From Bacteroidota bacterium (GTDB lineage: Bacteria; Bacteroidota; Ignavibacteria; Ignavibacteriales; Ignavibacteriaceae): DNA of 40,585 nucleotides. Below, piece by piece: positions 1-9,083 of this stretch. Each line of letters opens with the position of its first letter. Within the stretch, counting starts at the first letter, position 1. Below the pieces are notes generated by a model. That model saw only the letters and a program-made list of their open reading frames with translations. It ran no database searches and was not told the DNA's origin. Location of the stretch: positions 1 through 40,585 of the forward strand of contig JAJYCM010000001.1 of the NCBI GenBank assembly GCA_021778375.1. Reading direction: 5' to 3'. A program made the translations under genes and the position numbers.

Positions 1-369
1 GGCGCTATCGCGGACAGCTCTTTTTTCAACTTCAGTAACGCCGCTAGGAACAGCTACAACAATTCTTCTGCTTGTTATAGCGCCTGTCGCTTTTACACTC
101 TTAATAAAAGCGCGAATCATTCCTTCAGCAATTTCAAAATCGGCTATTACACCGTCTCGCATAGGGCGAGTAACTCTAATATCTTTATGCTCTCTACCCT
201 GCATTTCTTTTGCCTTATTTCCGAGCGCAATAATTCGCTTAGTGTTTTTATCGAAAGCTACTATAGACGGCTCGTTAAGTACAATGCCTTTTCCTTTAAC
301 ATAAATTAAAGTATTCGCCGTTCCAAGATCCATTGCTATATCAGCAGAAAAAAAATCAAATAAACCCAT
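1..369 (-). CDS. mreB: Rod shape-determining protein MreB (N-terminal part)
   Basis: MreB is the bacterial actin homologue that polymerises under the inner membrane and directs lateral wall synthesis. Only the first 123 codons are present; the gene runs off the left edge. The N-terminal actin nucleotide-binding motif DLGTANTLIY is visible near residue 14, followed by the MreB-typical stretches PMRDGVIADF and VVAVPSGVTEVEKRAV. The ATG at 369 is preceded by AGAGGA, which overlaps the purH stop codon, so mreB is very probably co-transcribed with purH (8-base gap). The purH-mreB order is familiar in Bacteroidota-type genomes. Identity is secure; nothing can be said about the missing C-terminal two thirds. 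Confidence 0.95.
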   Translation of the reverse strand, partial: MGLFDFFSADIAMDLGTANTLIYVKGKGIVLNEPSIVAFDKNTKRIIALGNKAKEMQGREHKDIRVTRPMRDGVIADFEIAEGMIRAFIKSVKATGAITSRRIVVAVPSGVTEVEKRAVRDSA

Positions 370-377
370 AATTCCTC

Positions 378-1913
378 TTAATGTTTAAAGTGTCTAATTC
401 CTGTAAAAACCATTGATACATTTTTTCCATTTGCTGCTTCTATTACTTCGCTGTCTCTAACTGATCCACCGGGCTGTATAATAGAAGTTGCACCGTAATT
501 GATTATCTCAAGCAGAGTATCAGGAAATGGGAAAAAAGCATCGGAAGCCGCAACAGAACCGCTTAAATCAAGTCCGTGTTCTTTAGCTTTCATGAAAGCA
601 ATTTTTGCAGAATCGAGTCGCGACATTTGTCCCGCCCCTATGCCGAGAGTAGTTTTATCTTTCACAAAAACAATCGCGTTTGATTTGGTATGTTTTGCAA
701 CAGTCCACGCGAAAAACAAATCTTCTAATTCTTTTTCATCAGGTTTTTTTACAGTTGCAATTTTAATGTTTTTTCTATCTAATGTTTCATGATCCGAGTC
801 CTGAATAATTATACCACCTGGGATGTTCCTAAAAGATATTTTTTCTTCACTGACAGATTTTAACTGTTTTAATAATCTCCTATCTTTTTTCTTAGTTAAG
901 ATTTTAACTGCTTCATCTGTATAGCTTGGGGCACAAATAATTTCTAAGAATATTTCATTTAATTTTAAAGCAAGTTTTTCATCCACTTCCGTAGTAAATA
1001 TTACTATTCCGCCGAAGGCAGAAACAGGGTCGCACTTAAGCGCATTGCTATAAGCATCAAAAGGGGAATCGCTAATTGCTACGCCTGCAGGATTTTGATG
1101 TTTGACTATAATGCATGTACTGCCACCGGTAGGCATGTTTTCTCTCAGGTCTTCAGCTAATTCTACACCGGCTATTAAGTCTAAAATATTATTATAAGAA
1201 ATTTCTTTACCATGAAATACTTCGAAATATTCATTAAAGTTCCCGAACAAAGCACCATTCTGGTGAGGGTTTTCACCGTACCGTAATGTTTTTTCTTTTG
1301 GAAGATTTAGCCGGAAGTGAGTTGATGTTAATTCAAATTTCTTTTCTAAGAAATTAGCGATGTAAGTATCGTAATATGCAGTGTGGGAGAAGGCTTCTAC
1401 TGCAAGTTTTGTTCTTGTTTCAGCACTAATAGAACCGTTTTTTAATTCCTCTAAAAATGGATCATATTGTGATGGATTAGTAAGTATTGAAACAAATTTA
1501 TAATTCTTTGCTGAAGCGCGAATTAAGCTTGGTCCGCCGATATCTATGTTCTCAATTATTTCATCCAAATTGGATTTAGGGTTCGAGGCTGTTTTTATAA
1601 AAGGATAAAGATTAACACAAACAATATCTATCGGGGATATTCTATTTTCCTCCGCTTGAATTTTGTCTTTATCGTCATCGCGCCGGAAAAGTATCCCCCC
1701 AAATATTTTAGGATGCAATGTTTTTACTCTTCCGTCAAAAATTTCTGGGAATTCGGTAAAATTTGAAATCTCTGTAACCTCAACATTAGCTTGCGATAGT
1801 ATTTTAGCTGTATTACCTGTGGCTAAAATATGATAGTTAAAATCGTTAAGAGACTTGGCTAATTCAACAATATTTGTTTTATCCGAAACACTGATTAAAG
1901 CTAACTTTTTCAA
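378..1913 (-). CDS. purH: Bifunctional AICAR formyltransferase / IMP cyclohydrolase PurH
   Basis: PurH catalyses the last two steps of de novo IMP synthesis: formylation of AICAR with 10-formyl-THF, then ring closure. The 511-residue length is normal. The N-terminal MGS-like cyclohydrolase domain (about 1-145) carries GRVKTLHPKIFGG near residue 61; the AICARFT domain fills the rest and has the catalytic KHQNPAGVA motif near residue 270. The start is a TTG at 1913, chosen because the protein begins exactly at the conserved beta strand (KKLALISVSDK) and AGGA lies seven bases upstream. It follows purN by about 40 bases and precedes mreB by 8, so the three probably form one transcript. Confidence 0.97.
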   Translation of the reverse strand: MKKLALISVSDKTNIVELAKSLNDFNYHILATGNTAKILSQANVEVTEISNFTEFPEIFDGRVKTLHPKIFGGILFRRDDDKDKIQAEENRISPIDIVCVNLYPFIKTASNPKSNLDEIIENIDIGGPSLIRASAKNYKFVSILTNPSQYDPFLEELKNGSISAETRTKLAVEAFSHTAYYDTYIANFLEKKFELTSTHFRLNLPKEKTLRYGENPHQNGALFGNFNEYFEVFHGKEISYNNILDLIAGVELAEDLRENMPTGGSTCIIVKHQNPAGVAISDSPFDAYSNALKCDPVSAFGGIVIFTTEVDEKLALKLNEIFLEIICAPSYTDEAVKILTKKKDRRLLKQLKSVSEEKISFRNIPGGIIIQDSDHETLDRKNIKIATVKKPDEKELEDLFFAWTVAKHTKSNAIVFVKDKTTLGIGAGQMSRLDSAKIAFMKAKEHGLDLSGSVAASDAFFPFPDTLLEIINYGATSIIQPGGSVRDSEVIEAANGKNVSMVFTGIRHFKH

Positions 1914-1953
1914 TTAAAAATCCTAATAAGAAAAATTATTTTTTATTTTTATT

Positions 1954-2571
1954 TTAATTAATTATAACTCTTTTTCCGACAATCTTAATTTTTCCTTCTG
2001 CGAACTTATTTAGAACAAAAGGAAGAATTTCATGCTCAATATTTAGAACTCTATCTGCTATTTCTTCTGGTGATTTTACATCCGAAATATCGATACATCT
2101 TTGCATTATAATTTTTCCAGTGTCGTATGTTTCATCAACAAAGTGAACTGTTGCTCCGGAAACTTTTGCTGATGATTCAAAAACAGCTTTATGAACATTT
2201 ATCCCATACATTCCCTTACCGCCGAATGACGGTAATAAAGCGGGATGAATATTAATAATTTTACCTTTGTAAAAACTTAAAAAATTATTTGGAATTAATT
2301 TTAAATAGCCCGCAAGAACTATAAGCTCAACTTCTAGCGATTGCAATGACTCTCTGAGTTCTTCATAATTCATAAAGCCGATTTTATTCCCGACGCTAAA
2401 AGTCAATATGGAGAATTTCTGTGCGATTGAAAAAGCAGGACAATCTATTTTATCGCTAACAACAGCTTTAACCTCAATATTTTCCTGAATATCGCGACTG
2501 TCTAAAATAGCTTTTAAATTTGAACCACGGCCTGAAACAAAAACGGCAATTCTCAAAATAAATATACCCAA
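1954..2571 (-). CDS. purN: Phosphoribosylglycinamide formyltransferase PurN
   Basis: PurN transfers a formyl group from 10-formyl-THF to GAR, the third step of purine synthesis. The 205 residues match the family. Visible landmarks are the phosphate-binding FVSGRGSNLKAI near the N terminus, the catalytic Asn-His-Asp set in NIHPALLPSFGGKGMYG (His of IHPALLP) and the Asp of DETYDTGKI. The start is uncertain: a TTG at 2571 gives the full length, while another TTG at 2556 would begin directly at RIAVFVSGRG; neither has a clear ribosome binding site. It lies upstream of purH in the same direction, so the two formyl-THF-dependent purine enzymes are adjacent. Confidence 0.96.
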   Translation of the reverse strand: MGIFILRIAVFVSGRGSNLKAILDSRDIQENIEVKAVVSDKIDCPAFSIAQKFSILTFSVGNKIGFMNYEELRESLQSLEVELIVLAGYLKLIPNNFLSFYKGKIINIHPALLPSFGGKGMYGINVHKAVFESSAKVSGATVHFVDETYDTGKIIMQRCIDISDVKSPEEIADRVLNIEHEILPFVLNKFAEGKIKIVGKRVIIN

Positions 2572-2647
2572 AAAGGTGACAAAAATTAGCTAAATGCAAA
2601 AATATTGTCAATGAAAGTCTACTATATTTAAGAGCTAGTTTATATTT

Positions 2648-4219
2648 TTATTTAAAAGTTAATGCAATGAGAAGATTTTTTAGCTTCTTCTGATAATCGT
2701 AATCTGAATAACTTTTTGCTTCATCGACAAAATTAATGGCTGCGCTATTGTTTTTTAATTTCTTATCCGCTCTTGCCGCATAATAACAAGCGAAGGGCTT
2801 AATCCATCTTTCTTGATCAGAATTTAGAACTTTCGCTGTAAGAGCAAAATTAATCGATTCATCGTATTTACCTAAATAATAAGCAGCATTACTTAAATAA
2901 AGATATACTTCCGCCTTTAGTCTATCTGTTTGTATCCTTTCAAGTAACGAAGTTAACGAATCGAATGCAGCTTTATATCTACCATCTTCAATCATATTAT
3001 CATCTTTTATAGCATCCATTTCGGTATATGCCATAGTGCATTTATCAAATAGTTCACCTTTGCGCTTGGCATAAATATCGTCTTCCAAATCCATATTCCC
3101 TTCGCCGGTCAGCTCATAATATTTAACAGCTTCTGCGCGGTTACCGGTTATTTCATAAGAAACCGCTAAACGAAAAGCCGCAATACCTTTATAATCATTG
3201 CTTGGACTATTATTTAGAAAGTCAAGATAATATGCCTTTGCAGAATCAAATTGGTTTTCTTTGAAAAATATATCACCTTTCAGAAATTCGGAAAAAGAAA
3301 TGAGCTGCTTAAAATCTGAATTATCATTCTTTAATAATTTCGTTAATATAATTTTCGCTTCATTTAGATTATGTTTCTTAATTTGTAAAACTGCTAGAGA
3401 ATATCGAAAAAGCAAATTCCCTGGATACATTGCTGTCAGGTTGTTTAAATATCTATTTGCAGCGCTATAATCATCAAGAAAATCCGATAAAATTTGCGCA
3501 GAATAATATTCCGCTTCTACTTTTGCCAGATTTCCGTTTTCGGCAGCTTTGTGGATTAAGCTTAAACCATTATCAACATTCCCGTTAATGCCTGCAAGGT
3601 TAAGCGCCCATTTGAATGCTGAGGGAATTTGCCCTACAGCAAAATTGTACAAGCCCAATCCCAAATACGCATCATATTTTGATGAGTCCTTTGCGAGAGT
3701 TTCATTTAAGTACGATTCGGATTTTTTGCTTGCCCAAACAGCATCTAAAAATTTTTGCGCTTTAATAAAAGCAATTGCTCTATAGCTGTAATCTGAACCT
3801 AATGTATAAAGTATATCTGTGTTATCAGGATCTTTTTCTAATAAATTGTTTGCTTTTATAATTGCGGTATCAGAATATGATATGAAAGTTTGGAAGTTCT
3901 CAACGTCTTGGTTGCTAAGGTAATACCATAAGTAAATAGAGGATTCGTAATGATATCCGCGCGGATCTGAAGGATATCTCTTTATCAAACCTTCAAAGAT
4001 ATTTTTTGCTTTTTCCCACTTAAAATCATAACTATATTGAAGTCCCTTTTTTACCAAATGGTTTATTACGGGTTGTGCGAAAAGACTATTTTGATAAAGG
4101 AATAAGAATAACAAAATTGGTAAAAGATTTTGGAAGTAAAATCTTGTGGAAATAAAAAGCCTTAGAAAAGTAGTGTCATTTTTTTTCCTGTCACAAATAA
4201 AAAGAACGGGTTTATTCAT
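2648..4219 (-). CDS. Exported tetratricopeptide-repeat protein
   Basis: The protein is about 523 residues. It has a charged N-terminal region, then a hydrophobic segment (FYFQNLLPILLFLFLYQNSL) ending in FAQP, which looks like a signal peptide with a long n-region. The rest is mostly helical TPR-type repeats, for example around YSYDFKWEKAKNIFEGLIKR, NLNEAKIILTKLL, QFDSAKAYYLDFL and KYDESINFALTAK. This suggests a periplasmic or outer-membrane scaffold; I do not recognise a specific function. The ATG at 4219 overlaps the pyrG stop in the arrangement ATGAATAA, which favours it; an ATG at 4249 in the same frame would add ten residues. It is probably translationally coupled to pyrG, which is not functionally informative. 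Confidence 0.8.
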   Translation of the reverse strand: MNKPVLFICDRKKNDTTFLRLFISTRFYFQNLLPILLFLFLYQNSLFAQPVINHLVKKGLQYSYDFKWEKAKNIFEGLIKRYPSDPRGYHYESSIYLWYYLSNQDVENFQTFISYSDTAIIKANNLLEKDPDNTDILYTLGSDYSYRAIAFIKAQKFLDAVWASKKSESYLNETLAKDSSKYDAYLGLGLYNFAVGQIPSAFKWALNLAGINGNVDNGLSLIHKAAENGNLAKVEAEYYSAQILSDFLDDYSAANRYLNNLTAMYPGNLLFRYSLAVLQIKKHNLNEAKIILTKLLKNDNSDFKQLISFSEFLKGDIFFKENQFDSAKAYYLDFLNNSPSNDYKGIAAFRLAVSYEITGNRAEAVKYYELTGEGNMDLEDDIYAKRKGELFDKCTMAYTEMDAIKDDNMIEDGRYKAAFDSLTSLLERIQTDRLKAEVYLYLSNAAYYLGKYDESINFALTAKVLNSDQERWIKPFACYYAARADKKLKNNSAAINFVDEAKSYSDYDYQKKLKNLLIALTFK

Positions 4220-5852
4220 CTTTAGCAAAATTCTTTTTTTCTTCGGCATAATTTAATGAAGCCTTAATAAATTCTCGGAATAATGGGTGTGCCTTAGTGG
4301 CTCTTGATTTTAGTTCAGGATGAAACTGACAGCCAAGAAACCATCTATGCGAAGGTAGTTCTATAATCTCAACTAATTCTTTATCCGGTGATAATCCGCT
4401 AAAAACCATCCCATTATCGGCTAGTGTGTTTCTAAATTTATTATTTACTTCATAACGGTGTCTGTGACGTTCAGAAATAAAATTTGTCTTATAAGCTTCC
4501 ATTGCTTTTGTCCCGTCTTGAATAGTGCATGGGTAAGCACCAAGTCGCATTGAAGCCCCCATATTTTTAATATTTTTTTGATCCGGCATTAAATCAATAA
4601 CACTGAATTTATTAGCTTTAAATTCTGAGCTATGAGCTTTTTTCAATCCGCAAACATTTCTGGCAAACTCAATAACTGCGCATTGCAAGCCGAGGCAAAT
4701 TCCAAAAAATGGGATATTATTTTCTCTTGCATATCGAATTGCGTTAATTTTTCCTTCAATTCCTCTTTCGCCAAAACCCGGAGCAACTAAAATTCCGCTA
4801 ACGCCTTTTAAAAGTTCTCCCGCTTCTACAGTCTCAAGCAATTCCGCACTAATCGACCTCACCTTAACTTTTGCATTATTTTCGGCGCCGGCATGCACAA
4901 ATGCTTCCATAATACTTTTATAAGCATCCATGTGATCTATATATTTTCCACAAAGAGCTACTTCAACAGTTCTTGACGGACTTTTGATATTTAAGACTAA
5001 ATTTTCCCAATCTTCAAGCTTAGATTTTTTTTCCGGTAGATGTAGTCTCTTCATTACAATTTGATCAAATTTTTCTTTGAACAGAACAAGAGGGACTTCA
5101 TAAATTGAAGAACAATCGTAAGCCGAAATAACAGACCTGGAATCAACATTGCAGAATAAGGCAATTTTATCACGAATATCTTTTGCGATTTTCTTTTCCG
5201 AACGACAGATTAATACATCGGGCTGAATTCCTAGCTCAAGCAAATTCTTTACGCTGTGCTGAGTTGGTTTTGTTTTCACTTCACCCGCAGATGCAATATA
5301 CGGAACAAGAGTTACGTGAATGTTCATTGTGTTTTTTCTACCGAATTGTAGCATCAACTGACGCATTGCTTCAATGAAAGGTAAGCTTTCAATATCACCA
5401 ACAGTTCCGCCAATTTCAGTAATGATAACGTCATATTCGCCGAGTTCTGCAAGCTTAATCATCCGATGTTTAATTTCGTCTGTAATATGAGGAATTACTT
5501 GAACTGTTGCCCCCAAAAAATCTCCGCGTCTTTCCTTGTTAATCACTTCAAAATAAACTTGTCCGGTTGTAGTGTTGTTTGCCTTAGACATATTCACATC
5601 AAGAAACCGTTCATAATGACCGAGGTCTAAATCTGTTTCAGCGCCGTCATCAGTAACATATACTTCACCGTGTTGAAAAGGGTTCATAGTGCCCGGATCA
5701 ACATTGATGTAAGGATCAAACTTCTGAATTGTTACCTTGAAGCCTCTTTGTTTTAATAGGAGACCTAGCGAGGAAGCAGTTATGCCCTTTCCGAGCGAGG
5801 ATACTACTCCGCCCGTGACGAATATAAATTTCACTTTGTTCTTTGAAATCAT
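4212..5852 (-). CDS. pyrG: CTP synthase PyrG
   Basis: PyrG makes CTP from UTP, ATP and glutamine. At 546 residues it is full length. The N-terminal synthetase domain (about 1-270) opens with the P-loop-like GGVVSSLGKG and contains KFDPYINVDPGTMNPFQHGE and EIGGTVGDIE. The C-terminal class I glutaminase domain (about 295-546) has the nucleophile Cys in FFGICLGLQ and the His-Glu pair in GCQFHPE. A start at the downstream GTG (protein beginning KFIFVTGG) is possible but the ATG at 5852 is preferred. It is 24 bases downstream of the citrate synthase gene in the same direction. Confidence 0.98.
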   Translation of the reverse strand: MISKNKVKFIFVTGGVVSSLGKGITASSLGLLLKQRGFKVTIQKFDPYINVDPGTMNPFQHGEVYVTDDGAETDLDLGHYERFLDVNMSKANNTTTGQVYFEVINKERRGDFLGATVQVIPHITDEIKHRMIKLAELGEYDVIITEIGGTVGDIESLPFIEAMRQLMLQFGRKNTMNIHVTLVPYIASAGEVKTKPTQHSVKNLLELGIQPDVLICRSEKKIAKDIRDKIALFCNVDSRSVISAYDCSSIYEVPLVLFKEKFDQIVMKRLHLPEKKSKLEDWENLVLNIKSPSRTVEVALCGKYIDHMDAYKSIMEAFVHAGAENNAKVKVRSISAELLETVEAGELLKGVSGILVAPGFGERGIEGKINAIRYARENNIPFFGICLGLQCAVIEFARNVCGLKKAHSSEFKANKFSVIDLMPDQKNIKNMGASMRLGAYPCTIQDGTKAMEAYKTNFISERHRHRYEVNNKFRNTLADNGMVFSGLSPDKELVEIIELPSHRWFLGCQFHPELKSRATKAHPLFREFIKASLNYAEEKKNFAKDE

Positions 5853-5876
5853 TTTTTCAATTCTTTATTTGTTAAA

Positions 5877-7154
5877 CTATGAAATAAATTCTTTTACAAA
5901 ATAGGTGGTGACCGATTTTGGTCTAATGATCGGGGCGTTCATAGCTCTATTAATTACTGCTTGAGCGGTTAATCCTAAGCTTCGGGAAACAGCAAAAACA
6001 ACCGTATAATATGAAAATTCTTTCAATCCATAATGATAAAGCATCGAGCCGGAAGCTGCATCTACATTTGGCCATGGATTTTTTATCTTTTCTATTTTTT
6101 TCAATTCTTCTGGGACAACTTCATATAGTCTTGCTACGGTTATAAAAAGCGGGTCATCTGGAAAATGATTTTTACCAAACTGTAAAAAGCCTTCAAATCT
6201 TGGGTCGGTAACTCTTAAAACTGCATGACCGTATCCCGGGATTACCTTTCCCGAATTTAATGTATCCCAAACAATTTCTTTTAGTTGTTCTTTTGACGGA
6301 GCGTCTCCATATTTTTGCATTATCTCAAGAATCCATTTTAAACATTCTTGATTTGCCAAACCATGAAGAGGCCCGGCTAAACCATCAAAGCCACCGGACA
6401 ATGAATAATAAATATCGGATAAAGCAGAATTTATTGTGAGATTAGTCAAAGCGCTAACATTGCCACCTTCATGGTCACAGTGAGCAACCAAATAAAGTCT
6501 CATAAGATCATTAAATTCTTCTTTCTTACTTTTATCTAAGCCTAACATGTGGACATAATCGCCAGTTAAATCCATTGCAGGGTCAGGCAGAATAATCTCA
6601 CCTTTGTTAAAACGCATTCTATAAATCCCCGCAGCAATTGCCGGAAGTTTTGCTACAAGATTTAGCGCATCTTCCAAAGTTGCTTTCCAATAATCTTCTT
6701 TTCGCATTCCATCATCATATCTATGTGCAAAAACTGACTCCTTTTGTAAAACCAGTATTGCAGTGTTTAGCATGGTCATCGGGTGAGAATCTTTTGGCAT
6801 GCTTCTTAAAACATCCCAAATATATTGAGGAACATTTTTTCTACTTCTTATTTCAGACGAAAAATCAGCAAGTTGATTTTTATCGGGAAGCTCTGAAGTC
6901 AGAAGGAGAAAGAATATTTCTTCAGGTGTTTTATCCAATAATTTCTTCAGTGGAATTTCCCGAATGATTAAACCTTGGTCCTGCGGAACTCTTGAAGTAT
7001 CACAAATTAAAGAAGCTACACCGCGCATTCCGCCGTAAGCCTGTGCCACAGTTACTTGAGATAATATTTTTGCACCACCTTTTTCAATAATCGCGCTTTC
7101 TTCTTTTCTCCACTCGACTATTTTTTTAGAGAGTATATCAAAAATTATAGACAT
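5877..7154 (-). CDS. gltA: Citrate synthase, eukaryotic (mitochondrial-like) type
   Basis: This enzyme condenses acetyl-CoA and oxaloacetate to citrate at the entry of the TCA cycle. The 425-residue protein is unlike the usual E. coli-type enzyme and closely follows the mitochondrial pattern: HCDHEGGNVSA with the acetyl-CoA-binding His at 225, GLAGPLHGLANQE at 258-270, VIPGYGHAVLR with His310, and NPWPNVDAASG with the catalytic Asp365. All three catalytic residues of the pig enzyme therefore have counterparts. The start ATG at 7154 has AAGG eight bases upstream. It is followed by pyrG after a short gap. The gene symbol is by analogy; the subfamily is distinct from E. coli gltA. Similar eukaryote-like bacterial enzymes are known, for example in Geobacter. 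Confidence 0.95.
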   Translation of the reverse strand: MSIIFDILSKKIVEWRKEESAIIEKGGAKILSQVTVAQAYGGMRGVASLICDTSRVPQDQGLIIREIPLKKLLDKTPEEIFFLLLTSELPDKNQLADFSSEIRSRKNVPQYIWDVLRSMPKDSHPMTMLNTAILVLQKESVFAHRYDDGMRKEDYWKATLEDALNLVAKLPAIAAGIYRMRFNKGEIILPDPAMDLTGDYVHMLGLDKSKKEEFNDLMRLYLVAHCDHEGGNVSALTNLTINSALSDIYYSLSGGFDGLAGPLHGLANQECLKWILEIMQKYGDAPSKEQLKEIVWDTLNSGKVIPGYGHAVLRVTDPRFEGFLQFGKNHFPDDPLFITVARLYEVVPEELKKIEKIKNPWPNVDAASGSMLYHYGLKEFSYYTVVFAVSRSLGLTAQAVINRAMNAPIIRPKSVTTYFVKEFIS

Positions 7155-7499
7155 TCAACGTACCTTTTATACTTTATTTAACAGAAGGGATTTAAAATTA
7201 TTGGGCTCAAAGTTAGTTGATTTTTACTTCTTATTCAATAATTTATTCACCTAAAATTGATTATATTATTTAAATAATATACCAATCACAAATTTATGCT
7301 TTTATGAAAAATAAAAAATAATTGCGTGTGAAACGTCTATAGAATGAATTTTAGAATGCACTTGAAAAAATAGGTTATTGACTAAAAGATGAGTTTTAAC
7401 TAAGGTAACAAAATAATAATTTTATATTATGTTTTATTTCAAACATTAAACAAATGAAAAATATCCTTGTCTAATACGAAAATAGCGGAAGATTACAAT
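7155..7499. other. AT-rich divergent intergenic region
   Basis: This region separates the divergent citrate synthase and Sel1-protein genes, so it must hold both promoters. A TTGACT at 7378-7383 is a possible plus-strand -35 box, but the -10 box at the right spacing (TAAGGT) is poor. A very short reading frame starting ATGAAAAAT at 7454 ends after seven codons and is not considered a gene. I see no tRNA, strong hairpin or repeat here. Confidence 0.4.
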
Positions 7500-9068
7500 T
7501 TGATAACTAATTTGAAGCAAAAAGTATTTCTAATTTCTCTTTTATCATTACTCTTGACAACGATAATGCTTGGACAGGATACAACAGTCAGTTTGGCTTT
7601 TAAGAATAATCGGCCTCAAAGATGGCCAATCCTGTTGTATCGTCCTGATTTATCCTATCAGCTTTGGCAGCAGTTTAAGCTAATCCAGGATGCAAATGCA
7701 GGTGATGCTCTGGCAGAGCATGAGCTTGGAATTAGATATTTAACTGGTCAAGGATTTCCTAATGATACAACACTTAGCGCTTATTGGATTGGAAAAGCAG
7801 CAAAACAAAAATTAACCGGAGCTTGTTATAATTACGGAATTCTTTTAACTAACGGTTGGGGAATTTCATGGAATCCTTTTAAGGCTTTTAATTATTTTGT
7901 TGAAGCTGCAAATGATGATATGCCTCAAGCAGAGTATATAGTAGGCCTAAGTTACACGGACAATCTTGTAGTAAAACGAGATTGGTCAAAAGCATATTTC
8001 TGGCTAAAGAAAGCCGCCGCTAATGGATTCGTTCCAGCAAAAGAAGCTTTGACTGAATTGCTTAAAAGAATTTCCCTTTCTTCAATTGACACGGCTAACT
8101 CCCAGGTTAAGGTTGAAAGCAATAAGTTTAAAAAAGAAAATTCTAATGATAAAGTCTTAGCTTCTTCGACGGGTCTTGTATTTATAGATTTTGCTTCTCT
8201 AAAAGATACTATGCAAACTATTTCAGACCGAATGATTTTGGATGATATACTGCATGAAGGAAACGATAGTCTAGCAAAAGCTTTGAATATAAGCTACCAA
8301 AATGATTCAACTTTTAAGTTCGATTCAATAAGTTTAAAACTATTAAAAAACTTTGCAGAGAACGGCAGCCCGGAGGCGCTTACATTGCTGGGCAAGCTAT
8401 ATATGGAAGGAATTTATTTCAAAAGGGATTTAATAAAATCAGCAGAATATTACATTCGCGCTGCTAGACTTGATTCTCCGCGTGCACCGATTTTACTTTG
8501 GGATGAAATTAATAAAAATAATTTTTTAACTGTATTGAAAAATCGAGTAGATAAAAATGACCCCCGTGCCATGTACGTTTGGTACGGTTTATTTACTTTA
8601 GAATTTAATAATCAAATAACGGACAAGGATGCAGCAAATTTTTTAATCAAAGCCTCCGCCTTAAAATTTATTCCGGCGATTAATGAATTAGGTCTAAACT
8701 TTTATACAGGCAAAATATTTCCGGTTGATAAACCCAAGGCACTAAATATTTGGAAAGAAGCGGCGGGGTTAGGCAGCAAAGAAGCGGAACTGCGGTTGAT
8801 CATAAATAATCTTTATAATGGAAATATAGTAGGCGAAGATTCGCTTTACATTGATTCATTAAAAGATTTTATTTCGGAAGGTTCTGTGCTGGCACAAGCC
8901 AGTCTAGGTTACTGTTATGAAAATGGAATCGCAGTAAATAAAAATTTAGGATTAGCAGCGAAGTACTTGCGTTTTGCTGCACAACGCGGTAGCATGTATG
9001 CTTACAATGAAATAAAAAAGATGTACGATGAAATTAGGCCAAAAGGTAATGAGTTCAATCTTAATTAA
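7500..9068 (+). CDS. Exported Sel1-repeat protein
   Basis: A secreted protein of about 522 residues with a clear N-terminal signal peptide (QKVFLISLLSLLLTTIMLGQ). Sel1-like repeats, alpha/alpha units with the pattern A-x-x-x-LG-x-x-Y-x-x-G-x-G, are recognisable: three in the first third (AEHELGIRYLTGQG; ACYNYGILLTNGWG; KAYFWLKKAAANG), one centrally (ALTLLGKLYMEGI) and two near the C terminus (AINELGLNFYTGK; AQASLGYCYENGI). Such proteins usually act as protein-interaction scaffolds; no catalytic domain is seen. The TTG at 7500 is preferred because GGAAG lies about seven bases upstream and the signal peptide then starts correctly; the frame stays open to a TTG at 7467. The phosphatase gene follows after 15 bases, so a functional link is possible but unproven. 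Confidence 0.8.
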   Translation: MITNLKQKVFLISLLSLLLTTIMLGQDTTVSLAFKNNRPQRWPILLYRPDLSYQLWQQFKLIQDANAGDALAEHELGIRYLTGQGFPNDTTLSAYWIGKAAKQKLTGACYNYGILLTNGWGISWNPFKAFNYFVEAANDDMPQAEYIVGLSYTDNLVVKRDWSKAYFWLKKAAANGFVPAKEALTELLKRISLSSIDTANSQVKVESNKFKKENSNDKVLASSTGLVFIDFASLKDTMQTISDRMILDDILHEGNDSLAKALNISYQNDSTFKFDSISLKLLKNFAENGSPEALTLLGKLYMEGIYFKRDLIKSAEYYIRAARLDSPRAPILLWDEINKNNFLTVLKNRVDKNDPRAMYVWYGLFTLEFNNQITDKDAANFLIKASALKFIPAINELGLNFYTGKIFPVDKPKALNIWKEAAGLGSKEAELRLIINNLYNGNIVGEDSLYIDSLKDFISEGSVLAQASLGYCYENGIAVNKNLGLAAKYLRFAAQRGSMYAYNEIKKMYDEIRPKGNEFNLN

Positions 9069-9083
9069 TATTAGAGATAAACA

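Noticed and set aside
499..792. Open frame of 97 codons on the plus strand inside purH
   Set aside because: It lies fully antisense to a conserved purH sequence and its translation resembles nothing; a shadow frame.
7454..7474. ATG-initiated short frame before the Sel1 protein
   Set aside because: It stops after seven codons; too short to support as a gene and not clearly a leader peptide.
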